From the NCBI RefSeq assembly GCF_030505395.1, contig NZ_CP130044.1, forward strand, positions 3,357,001-3,421,000: a stretch of 64,000 bases of DNA. Direction: 5' to 3'. Origin of the DNA: Asticcacaulis sp. ZE23SCel15 (GTDB lineage: Bacteria > Pseudomonadota > Alphaproteobacteria > Caulobacterales > Caulobacteraceae). The notes under the pieces are model-generated. The model was not told the DNA's origin and did no database searches. It saw only the letters and a list, made by a program, of their open reading frames with translations. Position 1 is the first letter of the stretch, and each line of letters opens with the position of its first letter. Below are positions 18,766-29,523 of this stretch, piece after piece. The position numbers were made by a program, and so were the translations under genes.

Positions 18766-18828
18766 TTTTTAGCCCCTCGCCGGGCGGTGGCCAAGCCACC
18801 TTGGCCGCCGCCGAGGTGGCGGCTTTAG
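18766..18828. repeat. Intergenic repeat, family 2, copy 1
   Basis: TTTTTAGCCCCTCGCCGGGC, followed by GCCACCTTGGCCG and GGTGGCGGCTT. A closely similar 63-bp copy is at 53.1 kb. GC-rich, with internal inverted repeats (GGTGGC / GCCACC). Confidence 0.8.
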
Positions 18829-18960
18829 ATCACGCCCTCCCCAGCCGGGAGGGCGATTTCGTTTACGTCATTCTTACGTGTCAGCCCACCATCCGCTTTG
18901 AACCTTTAGCCCCATCCGCGTTAAAGTCAAAATCGACCCAACATATTGAAATTACGGAGA

Positions 18961-19179
18961 ATGACCATAAATCGCAATCGTATCGAAGGTAGCTGGGAAC
19001 AAGTCAAAGGCTCGCTTCAGGAAACCTGGGGCAAGCTGACCAACAACGACCTTGATGTCATTGAAGGCGACCGCAAGCAACTGGCCGGTAAGCTGCAGGA
19101 GCGCTACGGCATCGCTCAGGACGAAGTCAACTCCCAGATCAAAAAGTGGAACGACGCCGACTATGACAATGTGAGATAA
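18961..19179 (+). CDS. CsbD family stress protein
   Basis: A 72-aa CsbD-like protein: RIEGSWEQVKGSLQETWGKLTNNDLDVIEGDRKQLAGKLQERYG is the family signature. CsbD-like proteins are small, hydrophilic and induced by general stress or envelope stress. ACGGAGA ends right at the ATG at 18961. Confidence 0.92.
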   Translation: MTINRNRIEGSWEQVKGSLQETWGKLTNNDLDVIEGDRKQLAGKLQERYGIAQDEVNSQIKKWNDADYDNVR

Positions 19180-19206
19180 CGCACCCGTTTTCGGGAGCGC
19201 ATATGG

Positions 19207-19245
19207 AAAAGGCCGCTGGCGGAAGAGAGACGCCAGCGGCCTTTT
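19207..19245 (+). terminator. Rho-independent terminator after csbD
   Basis: Fifteen-base stem AAAAGGCCGCTGGCG / CGCCAGCGGCCTTTT with an 8-9 nt loop and following Ts. Confidence 0.9.
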
Positions 19246-19256
19246 TCGTGCTTAAA

Positions 19257-19337
19257 TCTCCGCCCTATCGCAGATGGGGAGGTGGCAGACCGCCTTCGGC
19301 GGGATGACGGAGGGGGCGAAGCTAATCTGCCCCTACC
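19257..19337. repeat. Palindromic intergenic repeat, family 1, copy 4
   Basis: Shows ATCTCCGCCC, GATGGGGAGGTGGCAGACCG, TGACGGAGGGGGC and TGCCCCTACCC modules of the family. Confidence 0.7.
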
Positions 19338-19342
19338 CAACC

Positions 19343-19552
19343 CTAATGCCCATGATTATGGAACAGCTCGACCTTAACCGGCTTGCGTTCCCACAGGTAT
19401 TCGTGCAGCGGATAGGCAATGGTCTGCACCATCGGCTCAATCAAACCGATGCCGAGCGCGATCGCCCAGTTGCCGGTCAAAACATAAGCGACACTGGTGG
19501 CGACGGTGACGTGCATAAGGCTGTACGACAATGTTTTGGCGGCTAAACGCAT
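19343..19552 (-). CDS. DUF2061 small membrane protein
   Basis: A 69-aa protein with the DUF2061 pattern: MRLAAKTLSYSLMHVTVATSVAYVLTGNWAIALGIGLIEPMVQTIAYPLHEYLWER, two membrane helices and a histidine-ended tail. Function unknown. The ATG at 19552 follows AGGAGA; the longer version lacks a ribosome site. Confidence 0.88.
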   Translation of the reverse strand: MRLAAKTLSYSLMHVTVATSVAYVLTGNWAIALGIGLIEPMVQTIAYPLHEYLWERKPVKVELFHNHGH

Positions 19553-19725
19553 GAGGGTCTCTCCTGAAACTCGATAAATGCAAATTACTCTCAATTACAA
19601 TATAGGTAAAATCAATTGTTTTTGAATATGAGATAAAAAGAATTTATCTCACCACGCGGCATTTTAGGCTGGCCTTAAACCCCGGCAGGCGATTATGTGG
19701 CGAAACCTTACCGCCGCGGATCACC

Positions 19726-20664
19726 ATGCCCCCTCGCCTTCGCTCATTACTGCTCTCAGGTCTCGCCCTTGCCCTTTTGGGCGTAGGCGCCGCCAGCCTG
19801 TTCGGGTTTCTGGCTAGGTGGCTATGGTTTGCGGACCTGATCACGCCGTTCCGGCTTCAGATTGCTATAGCCGCCGCCGTGCTTTGTGCGGCCTGTTTGC
19901 TAATGCGCCACCGGCTACTAATTACCGCGTCGCTGGCGGCATTCGTGCTTACTCTGGCCCCGATCATCATACGCAGCGTGAGTGTCCCCGCCCTGCCCGC
20001 GCCCGAACCCGCCGCAAAGCCTATCAGTCTGGTCATGAGCAATGTGCTCTATGTCAGCAAGGATTACGATGCGGTTCTTGATATGGTTGCCCGCGAAGAT
20101 CCCGACATCTTTGCCGTGGTCGAAGCCGCCGATCACTGGCAATCGGCCCTGAGCGTTCTGGATACGCGCTATCCCTACAGCTACGATGTCACTGGCCGCA
20201 GCGCCTTTGGCATCACTCTTTATGCCAAGGCCCCGTTTACGGCCCGCGTGATTACGCCTGCCCATGCGGAAGTGCCGCTGTTACGGGCCGAGTTTGACGA
20301 TTTCATCCTGCTGGTCGCCCATCCGGTGCCGCCCATATCCGCCGCCTACGCCATAGAAAACAGCATCTATCTCAAGGCTCTAGCCAATCAGGTGCGCGAT
20401 GCTCAAAAGCCAGTCATCGTCACCGGCGACCTCAACTCGACCCTGTGGTCTCACAGCCTGACGCCGCTGGTTGAAGCCAAGATGCAGCGCCCCAAAGGTT
20501 CCGGTTTTGCCTACACCTGGCCCGCCGGTAATCCGCTGATGGCCATTCAGATTGATCACGTTCTGACCCGCGACATCCCTGCCGCCCGGTTCAAAGTTCT
20601 GCCGTCCGTGGGCTCGGATCATTTCCCCATTCGCGCCGATATAGTTTTGGGGGCCCGCCCATGA
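19726..20664 (+). CDS. Membrane-anchored endonuclease/exonuclease/phosphatase (EEP) family protein
   Basis: A 312-aa protein with two or three N-terminal membrane helices (about 7-90) and a C-terminal EEP fold: MSNVLYVSKDYDAVLDMVAREDPDIFAVVEA, the catalytic VTGDLNSTLWSHSLTPL and the final SVGSDHFPIRAD. The periplasmic-side domain could act on phospholipid or nucleic-acid phosphodiesters; the substrate is not predictable. Its stop overlaps the start of the next gene (ATGA). Confidence 0.85.
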   Translation: MPPRLRSLLLSGLALALLGVGAASLFGFLARWLWFADLITPFRLQIAIAAAVLCAACLLMRHRLLITASLAAFVLTLAPIIIRSVSVPALPAPEPAAKPISLVMSNVLYVSKDYDAVLDMVAREDPDIFAVVEAADHWQSALSVLDTRYPYSYDVTGRSAFGITLYAKAPFTARVITPAHAEVPLLRAEFDDFILLVAHPVPPISAAYAIENSIYLKALANQVRDAQKPVIVTGDLNSTLWSHSLTPLVEAKMQRPKGSGFAYTWPAGNPLMAIQIDHVLTRDIPAARFKVLPSVGSDHFPIRADIVLGARP

Positions 20665-21821
20665 TAACCGTCGCCATCATCGGCGCAGGCCCCGCAGGCC
20701 TTATGGCCGCAGAGATTTTAAGCGCGGCACGCTACCGCGTCAGCCTCTATGACCGGATGCCGTCGGTGGCGCGCAAATTCCTGATGGCGGGTCGCGGGGG
20801 GCTTAACCTCACCCATTCGGAGCCATTTGAGCGCTTTGTGGCGCGCTATGGCAAACGCGCCCCGCAACTTCGGCCAGCACTGGAATCCTTTACACCCAAG
20901 GATTTGCGCGACTGGGCCGATGGTCTGGGGGCCGAGACGTTCGTCGGCTCATCAGGCCGCGTCTTCCCCAAGGCGATGAAGGCCTCGCCTTTATTACGCA
21001 ACTCGCTGAAACGGCTGGAAGCCCAAGGGGTCAGTCTTCACACCCGCCACGACTGGCGCGGATGGTCGGGCGATGATCTGGTGTTCGACCATCAGGGCGA
21101 GACCGTGCGGGTATCCGCTGATTACACCCTATTGGCGCTGGGCGGCGCAAGCTGGCCCAAGCTCGGCGGTGACGGCGGTTGGGTGCCATATGTGCGCGAC
21201 AAAGGCGTTGAGATCGTACCGTTTCAACCGTCGAACGCCGGGTTCAGCACCGTCTGGAGCGACCATTTCCGCGATAAATTCGCAGGCGAACCGCTGAAAA
21301 ACATCGCCGTTCAGTTTGCGGGCCGTGAGGTCAAGGGCGAACTGATGCTGACCCGCACCGGCATCGAAGGCGGGGCGATCTATGCCTTAAGTGCGACTTT
21401 GCGCGATGCCATCACCCGCCACGGTCAGGCTGATCTGGTGGTGGACCTGCGCCCTGATTTGAATGCCGGTCAGGTGATCTCGAAACTGGGCCGTGCCTCG
21501 CCCAAGGACAGCCACAGCAACCGCCTGCGCAAAGCGCTGAACCTCAGCCCCGCCGCTATCGCGCTGGTGCAGGAAACCAAGGCTGCCGATATCAAAGCTG
21601 TGCCCGTGCGGTTGACCGGCGCGCAAGGGTTGGAGCGCGCCATATCGTCGGCGGGTGGGATCAGTTTCACCAGCCTGACGTCTGAGTTTGAACTAAAGGC
21701 CCTGCCCCGCACCTATGCGGTCGGTGAAATGCTCGACTGGGAAGCCCCGACCGGCGGCTATCTGCTGCAAGCGACCTTTGCCACGGCGGTGATGGCCGCG
21801 CGGTCGATCCTCAAGACTTAA
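20661..21821 (+). CDS. TIGR03862 family flavoprotein (HI0933-like)
   Basis: A 386-aa FAD-binding protein. Rossmann motif GAGPAGLMAAE at residues 8-18, the family phrase KFLMAGRGGLNLTHSE near 44-59, and the C-terminal ATGAMLDWEAPTGGYLLQATFATA-like segment (here YAVGEMLDWEAPTGGY). Related to BaiN/HI0933 oxidoreductases; the actual reaction is unknown. Its ATG overlaps the previous stop by 4 bp. Confidence 0.9.
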   Translation: MITVAIIGAGPAGLMAAEILSAARYRVSLYDRMPSVARKFLMAGRGGLNLTHSEPFERFVARYGKRAPQLRPALESFTPKDLRDWADGLGAETFVGSSGRVFPKAMKASPLLRNSLKRLEAQGVSLHTRHDWRGWSGDDLVFDHQGETVRVSADYTLLALGGASWPKLGGDGGWVPYVRDKGVEIVPFQPSNAGFSTVWSDHFRDKFAGEPLKNIAVQFAGREVKGELMLTRTGIEGGAIYALSATLRDAITRHGQADLVVDLRPDLNAGQVISKLGRASPKDSHSNRLRKALNLSPAAIALVQETKAADIKAVPVRLTGAQGLERAISSAGGISFTSLTSEFELKALPRTYAVGEMLDWEAPTGGYLLQATFATAVMAARSILKT

Positions 21822-21953
21822 AGATACCCCTCCGTCGCGGACTTCGCCACGCCACCTCCCCACTGCGTAGGGAGGAGGAAAAGACCGCCCCCCTTCTCCT
21901 CCCCATTCCATGGGGAGGTGTCAGCGCGAAGTCGCTGACGGAGGGGTATCTTT
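21820..21953. repeat. Palindromic intergenic repeat, family 1, copy 5 (MITE-like, 17-bp terminal inverted repeats)
   Basis: Perfect terminal inverted repeats: AAAGATACCCCTCCGTC (21820-21836) and GACGGAGGGGTATCTTT (21937-21953). Inside are two smaller palindromes, CCACCTCCCC...GGGAGGAGG and CTCCTCCCC...GGGGAGGTG. Its left end overlaps the stop codon of the flavoprotein gene. Confidence 0.9.
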
Positions 21954-22065
21954 CCCACCACCCAAACCGGAAACAGGTCATTCCGCTTTATCATAACCCA
22001 ACCTCATTACGTTCCCGCATGGCATAATGTATTTTGCCGCCACATTCTTATGCCGGAGCGCACAT

Positions 22066-25000
22066 ATGGCGACCTTCACCAGCTTCACCGTCGATTGGGA
22101 CGCCCTCGACGACACCAAATATATGACCGACGCCAAGGCCTGTGAGCGGTTACTGGTGGCCAACACCCTGTCGCAGCAAGACCGCGCCGTCATCCGCGCG
22201 GAAGCTGAAAATCTGGTTCGTGCCACCCGTAAGGCCGCCCGTCGGCAGGGCGTGGTCGAAAGTTTCCTGAAAGAGTTTTCGCTCGGCACCCGCGAAGGTC
22301 TGGCGCTGATGTGTCTGGCTGAGGCCCTGCTGCGCACGCCCGACGAAGATACCCGCGATCAGCTCATCGCCGAAAAAATCGCCTCCGCCGACTGGGCCAG
22401 CCATTTCGGCAAGTCTGACAACCTGTTCGTCAATGCCTCAACCTGGGGGCTGATGCTGACGGGCAAGCTGATCGACGTCGAAGACCATGCCAAAAAAGAC
22501 GTGAAGGGCTATGTGTCGGGCCTCGCGGCGCGTGTGGGTGAACCCGTCATCCGTCAGGCCGTCGCCGCCGCCATCCGCATCATGGGCGAGCAGTTCGTGC
22601 TCGGCCGCACCATCGAAGCCGCCCTGAAACGCTCGAAAAAAGACGGCTATCTCTGCTCGTTCGACATGCTGGGCGAAGGGGCGCGCACCGAAGCCGACGC
22701 CGTCCGCTATGCCAAGGCCTATGCCGACGCGATTGAGGCCTTATCCAAAGTTTGCACCCGCGGCCCGGAAGCCGATCACGGCATTTCGGTCAAGCTGTCG
22801 GCCATCTATTCACGCTATGAGGCGGTCAAGGTCGCCGACGTGTTTGAGGTGCTCTATCCCCGCCTGAAAGCGCTGGCCATTCAGGCCGCCAAGGCCAATA
22901 TCAACTTCACCATCGATGCCGAAGAAACCGACCGGCTGGCCATCTCTTTGAAACTGCTCGACAAACTGTGCTATGAGCCGGAACTGGGTGAATGGCAGGG
23001 CCTCGGCCTCGCCGTTCAGGCCTATCAGAAGCGCTGCCCCGAAGTGATCGCCGCACTGAAAACTTTGGCTGAACAATCCGGCCGCCGCCTGATGGTGCGT
23101 CTGGTCAAGGGCGCCTATTGGGATTCGGAAATCAAGCGCGCGCAGGTGTTTGGCCGCGAAGACTATCCGGTGCACACCACTAAGGTCGCCACCGACCTTT
23201 CTTACCTGATCTGCGCCAAGGCGTTGATCGACGCCGCCCCCCATATCTATGCCCAGTTCGCCAGCCATAATGCCCATACTTTGGCTGCCGTGCGCCGCAT
23301 GGCCCGCGACGCCAAGGTCACCGTCGAGTCCCAGCGCCTGCACGGCATGGGCGAAGTGCTTTATGACTGCGCGGAAGGTCTGTTTGGCGACTTCCCATTG
23401 CGCGCCTATGCTCCCGTCGGCGGGCACGAAGACCTGCTGCCCTATCTGGTGCGCCGCCTGCTGGAAAACGGCGCCAATTCGTCCTTCGTCAACGCGCTGA
23501 TGGACGAAAACATCCCCGCCGAAGCGGTCATTCACGACCCGATCGATGAGGTCATGGCCCACCCGGATCGTCACCCGCGCCTTAACCTGCCGCGTACGAT
23601 TTACGGTGACCGGCTGAACAGCTTCGGGCCGGATCTGTCGATCAAGGCCGTGCGCGATAGGTTCGGGATGGCATTGGATAAGGTCGATGCGGAAACCTTT
23701 GTGGCCGCCCCCTTGGTGGGCGGTCAGGAAAACACATCCGGCGCGTTCGAGGTCGTCACCGCCCCTGCCAACCGTCTGATCAAGGTTGGCGTCGTCCATG
23801 AAGCCACTAAGGCCGATATCGCAGGTGCCTTTGACCTTGCCAAATCAGCGCAACCGCACTGGAACAAGCTGGGTGGGGCCAAACGCGCCGAGGTGCTCAA
23901 CAAAATGGGCGATGCGCTGGAGGCCGACCTCAACCGTTTGTGTGCCCTGATCGTGCGCGAAGCCGGTAAGACCTGGGCTGACGCCATTGCCGAAGTGCGC
24001 GAAGCTGTTGATTTCTGCCGCTATTATGCGCGACTTGCCATTGAACAGTTCGGCCAGCCCAAAATGCTGACTGGCCCGGTGGGTGAGCGCAATTCCCACG
24101 AATTGCATGGCCGCGGCGTGTTCGTGTGCATCAGCCCGTGGAACTTCCCTCTGGCCATTTTTACCGGTCAGATCGCGGCAGCGCTTGCCGCCGGTAACGC
24201 CGTGCTGGCCAAACCGGCCGAGCAAACGCCACTGATCGCCGCTGAGGCCGTCAAGCTGTTCCACAAAGCGGGCCTCAATGCCGCCCTGTTGGCTCTCCTG
24301 CCCGGACGCGGGGAGACGGTCGGTGCCGAACTCACCAACCATCCGCATATCGCGGGCGTGGCCTTTACTGGCGGGACTGAGACCGCATGGATGATCAATA
24401 AGACGCTGGCGGCCAAACGTGGCCCGATCGTACCGTTTATCGCCGAAACCGGCGGGCTGAACGGCCTGTTTGTCGATACCACCGCCCTGAAAGAACAGGT
24501 CATTGACGATGTCATCCTGTCGGCGTTTGGCTCAACCGGTCAACGCTGTTCGGCCCTGCGTTTGCTGTTCCTGCCCCATGAGGTCGCCGATGCCTATATC
24601 GAAGGCCTCAAAGGCGCAATGGACATGCTGCTGATCGGTGATCCGGCCAACCCCGTCAATGACACCGGCCCGGTGATCGACCAAGACGCCCGCGATATCC
24701 TTGAGGCCCATCTGGCGGCCTGTGAGGCCAGGGGCCAGGTTCTGCACCGCACGCCGATGCCGTCGGGCCTCAATGGTGACTATTTCGCGCCGACCCTGGT
24801 GGAGTTGTCCTCGGCTGATGAGCTGGAGCGCGAAGTGTTCGGGCCGGTTCTGCATGTGGTGCGCTACAATTCGCAGAATTATCATCCGACCACCGACGCT
24901 CTGGCCGGGCGCGGTTACGGGCTGACATTGGGCGTTCATTCGCGGATTGAGGCCTTTGCCGAGGATATCGCGGACGCCGTCCCGGCAGGCAATGTCTATA

Positions 25001-25176
25001 TTAACCGCTCGATTATCGGCGCGGTCGTCGGCGTGCAACCCTTTGGCGGCGAAGGCCTTTCCGGCACTGGACCGAAGGCGGGCGGTCCGTTCAGCCTGAT
25101 CCGCTTTGCGTCGGAACGCGCCGTCTCCAACAATATCACCGCGCAGGGCGGCGATCCGGCCCTGCTTAATCTTTAG
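22066..25176 (+). CDS. putA: Bifunctional proline dehydrogenase / delta-1-pyrroline-5-carboxylate dehydrogenase
   Basis: A 1036-aa PutA oxidising proline to glutamate. The PRODH barrel (about 120-470) shows SVKLSAIYSRYE, FTIDAEETDRL, RLMVRLVKGAYWDSEIKRAQ and FASHNAHTLAAV. The aldehyde dehydrogenase half (about 560-1020) shows SPWNFPLAIFTGQIAAALAAGNAVLAKPAEQTP, the glutamate in AETGGLNG and the catalytic cysteine in GQRCSALR. The N-terminal ribbon-helix-helix DNA-binding domain and the extra C-terminal domain of long PutAs are missing, so this is the short, non-regulatory type. The ATG at 22066 with CGGAGCG upstream is preferred. Confidence 0.96.
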   Translation: MATFTSFTVDWDALDDTKYMTDAKACERLLVANTLSQQDRAVIRAEAENLVRATRKAARRQGVVESFLKEFSLGTREGLALMCLAEALLRTPDEDTRDQLIAEKIASADWASHFGKSDNLFVNASTWGLMLTGKLIDVEDHAKKDVKGYVSGLAARVGEPVIRQAVAAAIRIMGEQFVLGRTIEAALKRSKKDGYLCSFDMLGEGARTEADAVRYAKAYADAIEALSKVCTRGPEADHGISVKLSAIYSRYEAVKVADVFEVLYPRLKALAIQAAKANINFTIDAEETDRLAISLKLLDKLCYEPELGEWQGLGLAVQAYQKRCPEVIAALKTLAEQSGRRLMVRLVKGAYWDSEIKRAQVFGREDYPVHTTKVATDLSYLICAKALIDAAPHIYAQFASHNAHTLAAVRRMARDAKVTVESQRLHGMGEVLYDCAEGLFGDFPLRAYAPVGGHEDLLPYLVRRLLENGANSSFVNALMDENIPAEAVIHDPIDEVMAHPDRHPRLNLPRTIYGDRLNSFGPDLSIKAVRDRFGMALDKVDAETFVAAPLVGGQENTSGAFEVVTAPANRLIKVGVVHEATKADIAGAFDLAKSAQPHWNKLGGAKRAEVLNKMGDALEADLNRLCALIVREAGKTWADAIAEVREAVDFCRYYARLAIEQFGQPKMLTGPVGERNSHELHGRGVFVCISPWNFPLAIFTGQIAAALAAGNAVLAKPAEQTPLIAAEAVKLFHKAGLNAALLALLPGRGETVGAELTNHPHIAGVAFTGGTETAWMINKTLAAKRGPIVPFIAETGGLNGLFVDTTALKEQVIDDVILSAFGSTGQRCSALRLLFLPHEVADAYIEGLKGAMDMLLIGDPANPVNDTGPVIDQDARDILEAHLAACEARGQVLHRTPMPSGLNGDYFAPTLVELSSADELEREVFGPVLHVVRYNSQNYHPTTDALAGRGYGLTLGVHSRIEAFAEDIADAVPAGNVYINRSIIGAVVGVQPFGGEGLSGTGPKAGGPFSLIRFASERAVSNNITAQGGDPALLNL

Positions 25177-25227
25177 GTTTTTTGGGCGGCGATCCTGCGT
25201 TATTAAATCTTTAAAGAACGCTTTCCG

Positions 25228-26151
25228 TCAATAAATACATTCCTGTAAGCAAGCATCTAAACCGCTACTACATACATTTAGCTCAGATTGCTTGTCTGGA
25301 TCTGCATTTTCTAGGCACCGATTGAAAGGAGGCTGACATTTTGGCAGACATTGTTCGTAAGCCGTGGGATTTGAATTTTCAGACAAACTTTCATAAGAAG
25401 AAGTATTATTTTTGGGCTTAATAAGAGCAAACCCTATCAATAAGGCAACCGCTAATAATATTATCAGCATCGGTACTTTAAATGATTTATTTGGTTTTCT
25501 GATAATTAGCGGGCGAACGAACGCTGCTGATGAAACATAGTCCAGACCACGGTCAGAATTTGGCTTATATTCTTCATCAAATTTTTGACAAAACAGATCA
25601 ACCTCTTTAGCCATATCATTTGGGAAAGAGGAAATCATATTTAAAAACTCAAAATATCTTATTATGCCTTTAGACGTTTTTTCAATTTTTTTCTTTAAAA
25701 ACAAAGTTATTAGAAGACTTTCTCCGTCTTGAACTCCATATATTTTGTGCTGTCCATATTCAGGTATAACCTTAAAATTCTTAGCACCATCACATTCCAC
25801 CACTCCGTTATATGTATAAACAATCTTCATCAGTAATATATAAAGCGGCGTAATACTTGGAGCCTCCAATGAATTCCACTTATTATAATTTATTGTTAAT
25901 TCAGTCAAAATGCTTTCCATACTACTAAAAACTTCATCAGTTTTAGCAATGAAAAGCCTCATATCCATAACGCTCTTCCAATAATCGTAATCAAATTTAT
26001 TTAAATCTGGTATTTTTTGGAAAATTTCATCGAGATTTTCGCGTAAAAACTGAAAAGATTTTTTCTGATTTTTTTCGCAAACCCCCTCCCTCAATTCATC
26101 AATTGCACTTGAAAATGCAAATATGCTTTTTGTTTCCTTTGAAAAAATCAC
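25228..26151 (-). CDS. Orphan membrane protein, AT-rich, function unknown
   Basis: A 307-aa protein with no family I recognise. It has a long charged helical N-terminal region (about 1-210), one transmembrane helix (VPMLIILLAVALLIGFALI, about 225-245) and a short C-terminal domain with six cysteines (YEQCLPKCQPPFNRC..., VCSSGLDACLQECIY) that probably form disulfides outside the cytoplasm. Base composition is much more AT-rich than its neighbours, with lysine, asparagine and isoleucine codons that look foreign. The GTG at 26151 is chosen because of the GGGGGGAG directly before it. Probably acquired horizontally. Confidence 0.7.
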   Translation of the reverse strand: MIFSKETKSIFAFSSAIDELREGVCEKNQKKSFQFLRENLDEIFQKIPDLNKFDYDYWKSVMDMRLFIAKTDEVFSSMESILTELTINYNKWNSLEAPSITPLYILLMKIVYTYNGVVECDGAKNFKVIPEYGQHKIYGVQDGESLLITLFLKKKIEKTSKGIIRYFEFLNMISSFPNDMAKEVDLFCQKFDEEYKPNSDRGLDYVSSAAFVRPLIIRKPNKSFKVPMLIILLAVALLIGFALIKPKNNTSSYESLSENSNPTAYEQCLPKCQPPFNRCLENADPDKQSELNVCSSGLDACLQECIY

Positions 26152-26329
26152 AACTCCCCCCTCAAATATCTTTGGCACCCCTCTATTGCGAGAGAATAAT
26201 CCGTCTATTTTTTTACTGCGCCTCTAAATACATGACAAGGCGTTAGCCAACATAACATTGACGAATTGCAAACAATCTCCCCACCAAAAATTACATTTCC
26301 CGCGACGGAAAGTGCGGGCCTTTGCGTAC

Positions 26330-26457
26330 AAATGAATGAACGTTCACTTTGCACCCCTTTTTGAACGTTGCTGATAACACCATGAGGGTGATTAAGGCTT
26401 AAGTCCTTGTGGTGAAACTCACGACCCGTAGCGGCTATCCGCTTCGGGTCTTTTTTT
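26330..26457 (+). ncRNA. Candidate small RNA ending at a strong terminator
   Basis: Between the orphan gene and the TPP riboswitch, a structured stretch has the hairpin CACC-atga-GGGTG (about 26382-26394), GTG...CAC pairing at about 26409-26422, and a terminator. No protein frame on this strand leads into that terminator, so an untranslated transcript is possible. No clear promoter was found and the 5' end is a guess. Confidence 0.25.
26423..26457 (+). terminator. Rho-independent terminator, orphan
   Basis: GACCCG-taGCGG-ctat-CCGCtt-CGGGTC followed by T7. It only works on the plus strand, where no gene precedes it. Confidence 0.65.
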
Positions 26458-26505
26458 ATCCGCTTGCCCAGGCACGCGGCTTCCCTTACACTCAAGCCCG
26501 TTAGT

Positions 26506-26607
26506 TCACCGGAGTGTCCGCAGGCTTATGCGGGCTGAGATTAAGCACTTAATGCTGTGCTTTAAAACCGCCGAACCTGATCCGGGTCATGCCGGCGAAG
26601 GGAGTTG
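26506..26607 (+). promoter_or_regulatory. TPP (thiamine pyrophosphate) riboswitch
   Basis: Contains the universal TPP aptamer elements: CCGGAGTGTCC..., the pyrimidine-sensing GGGCTGAGA at about 26532-26540, and the pyrophosphate-sensing ACCTGATCCGGGTCATGCC with the closing GGCGAAGGGA. Located about 75 bp before thiC, its usual place. It should lower thiC expression when TPP is plentiful. Confidence 0.95.
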
Positions 26608-26637
26608 AAACGCTATGCCGTCCCATCGACAGCATAG

Positions 26638-28536
<1,899 letters not shown>

Positions 28537-28797
28537 ACCCTGCACCCGTAACCTGGCGCGGGTGGACAAGCTGGTACTAAACTAACGGGGTGTGGGGGTG
28601 AGGTGCGCCGGTTTGCGGCTTTAGCAAACCGGATGAAATCGGTACTAAATGTAGCGGTTTCCGCATCGAACGCCCGAAGCCATGCGCAGGGCATCCCCAC
28701 GCCTTATGTTCTTCTGGATTTATCGCCCATTTGTTGGCAAGATTTTATTATACAGTCCGAGATAGGCTGATGAACGAGTTGTGGAAGGAGGCAGATC
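28537..28797. other. Intergenic region with one hairpin
   Basis: No credible gene. A perfect 9-bp hairpin CCGGTTTGC / GCAAACCGG (28608-28632, loop 7 nt) and a doubled GGTACTAAA are the only features; the hairpin lacks a T tail, so it is not an obvious terminator. Confidence 0.35.
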
Positions 28798-29523
28798 ATG
28801 AAAACAGAATACACATTTCATATCGACGCCTTTACTCCGGAAACTCTCCCTTTAGACCGCTTGGCTCAGTACATGAGCGCCTTAGCCGATCTTATAGGTT
28901 ACAAACCTAATGTTCACTTCGAACGACTAGAGTTTGGAAGCGCCTGTATTGTATCCAGTGTCGAGTATCAAACTGCACCCAAAGTCGAGCAACGCCTAAA
29001 TGGACTTGCAGCTAAAGATGTAAAAGCAGCTTTCAGTAGGCTCGACGATATGCTTGCCTCTGACAATGCTGTCGGCAAATTATTAAACAACGAAGGTGCT
29101 GTCGTAATCCCCTTCCCTGGCCGAAACCGCCCCAAGCCATTGAATTTCCCCATCATCAAGCAAGATGGCTCCATAGACGGCCAAATTGTAAGGATAGGCG
29201 GAACCGATGCATCTGCACATGTAACACTTCAAGATGGAAAGATTACCTATACCGGAATAAGTTTATCGAGAGAGCTTGCTCGAAACCTTGCTTCGCAATT
29301 GTATGGCCAAAAGATCAGATTATTTGGCACAGGTCGTTGGGCCAGATTGCCCGACGGCGCTTGGAAGCTGGAATCCTTTTCTGTAGACAGGCATGAATTG
29401 CTTGATGATGCACCGCTGACCGAAACATTGGATCAAGTTAGGGCGATTTCGCGTGAACTTATGGAGCCTCAAATTTATCGCGACCTGATGAGTTTGCGCA
29501 ATGGCGATGAAGAGGTTCACTAA
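28798..29523 (+). CDS. Protein of unknown function paired with a PIN-domain gene
   Basis: A 241-aa soluble protein of a family I do not recognise. The N-terminal half looks alpha/beta (YTFHIDAFTPETLPLDRLAQYMSALADLIG), with a beta-rich C-terminal half. No catalytic motif is evident. AAGGAGG lies 5-6 bp before the ATG. The next gene, a PIN nuclease, starts directly after its stop codon, so it may be the antitoxin of that nuclease or a partner in an accessory module. Base composition is more AT-rich than the surrounding core genes. Confidence 0.7.
   Translation: MKTEYTFHIDAFTPETLPLDRLAQYMSALADLIGYKPNVHFERLEFGSACIVSSVEYQTAPKVEQRLNGLAAKDVKAAFSRLDDMLASDNAVGKLLNNEGAVVIPFPGRNRPKPLNFPIIKQDGSIDGQIVRIGGTDASAHVTLQDGKITYTGISLSRELARNLASQLYGQKIRLFGTGRWARLPDGAWKLESFSVDRHELLDDAPLTETLDQVRAISRELMEPQIYRDLMSLRNGDEEVH

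Noticed and set aside
18899-18922. TGAAC - CGTT pair before csbD as an EcfG-type stress promoter
   Set aside because: First G of GGAAC is missing and spacing is 15 bp instead of 16-17, so support is too weak.
26205-26495. A 96-codon minus-strand frame before thiC
   Set aside because: No family resemblance, no ribosome site, and it overlaps the plus-strand terminator.
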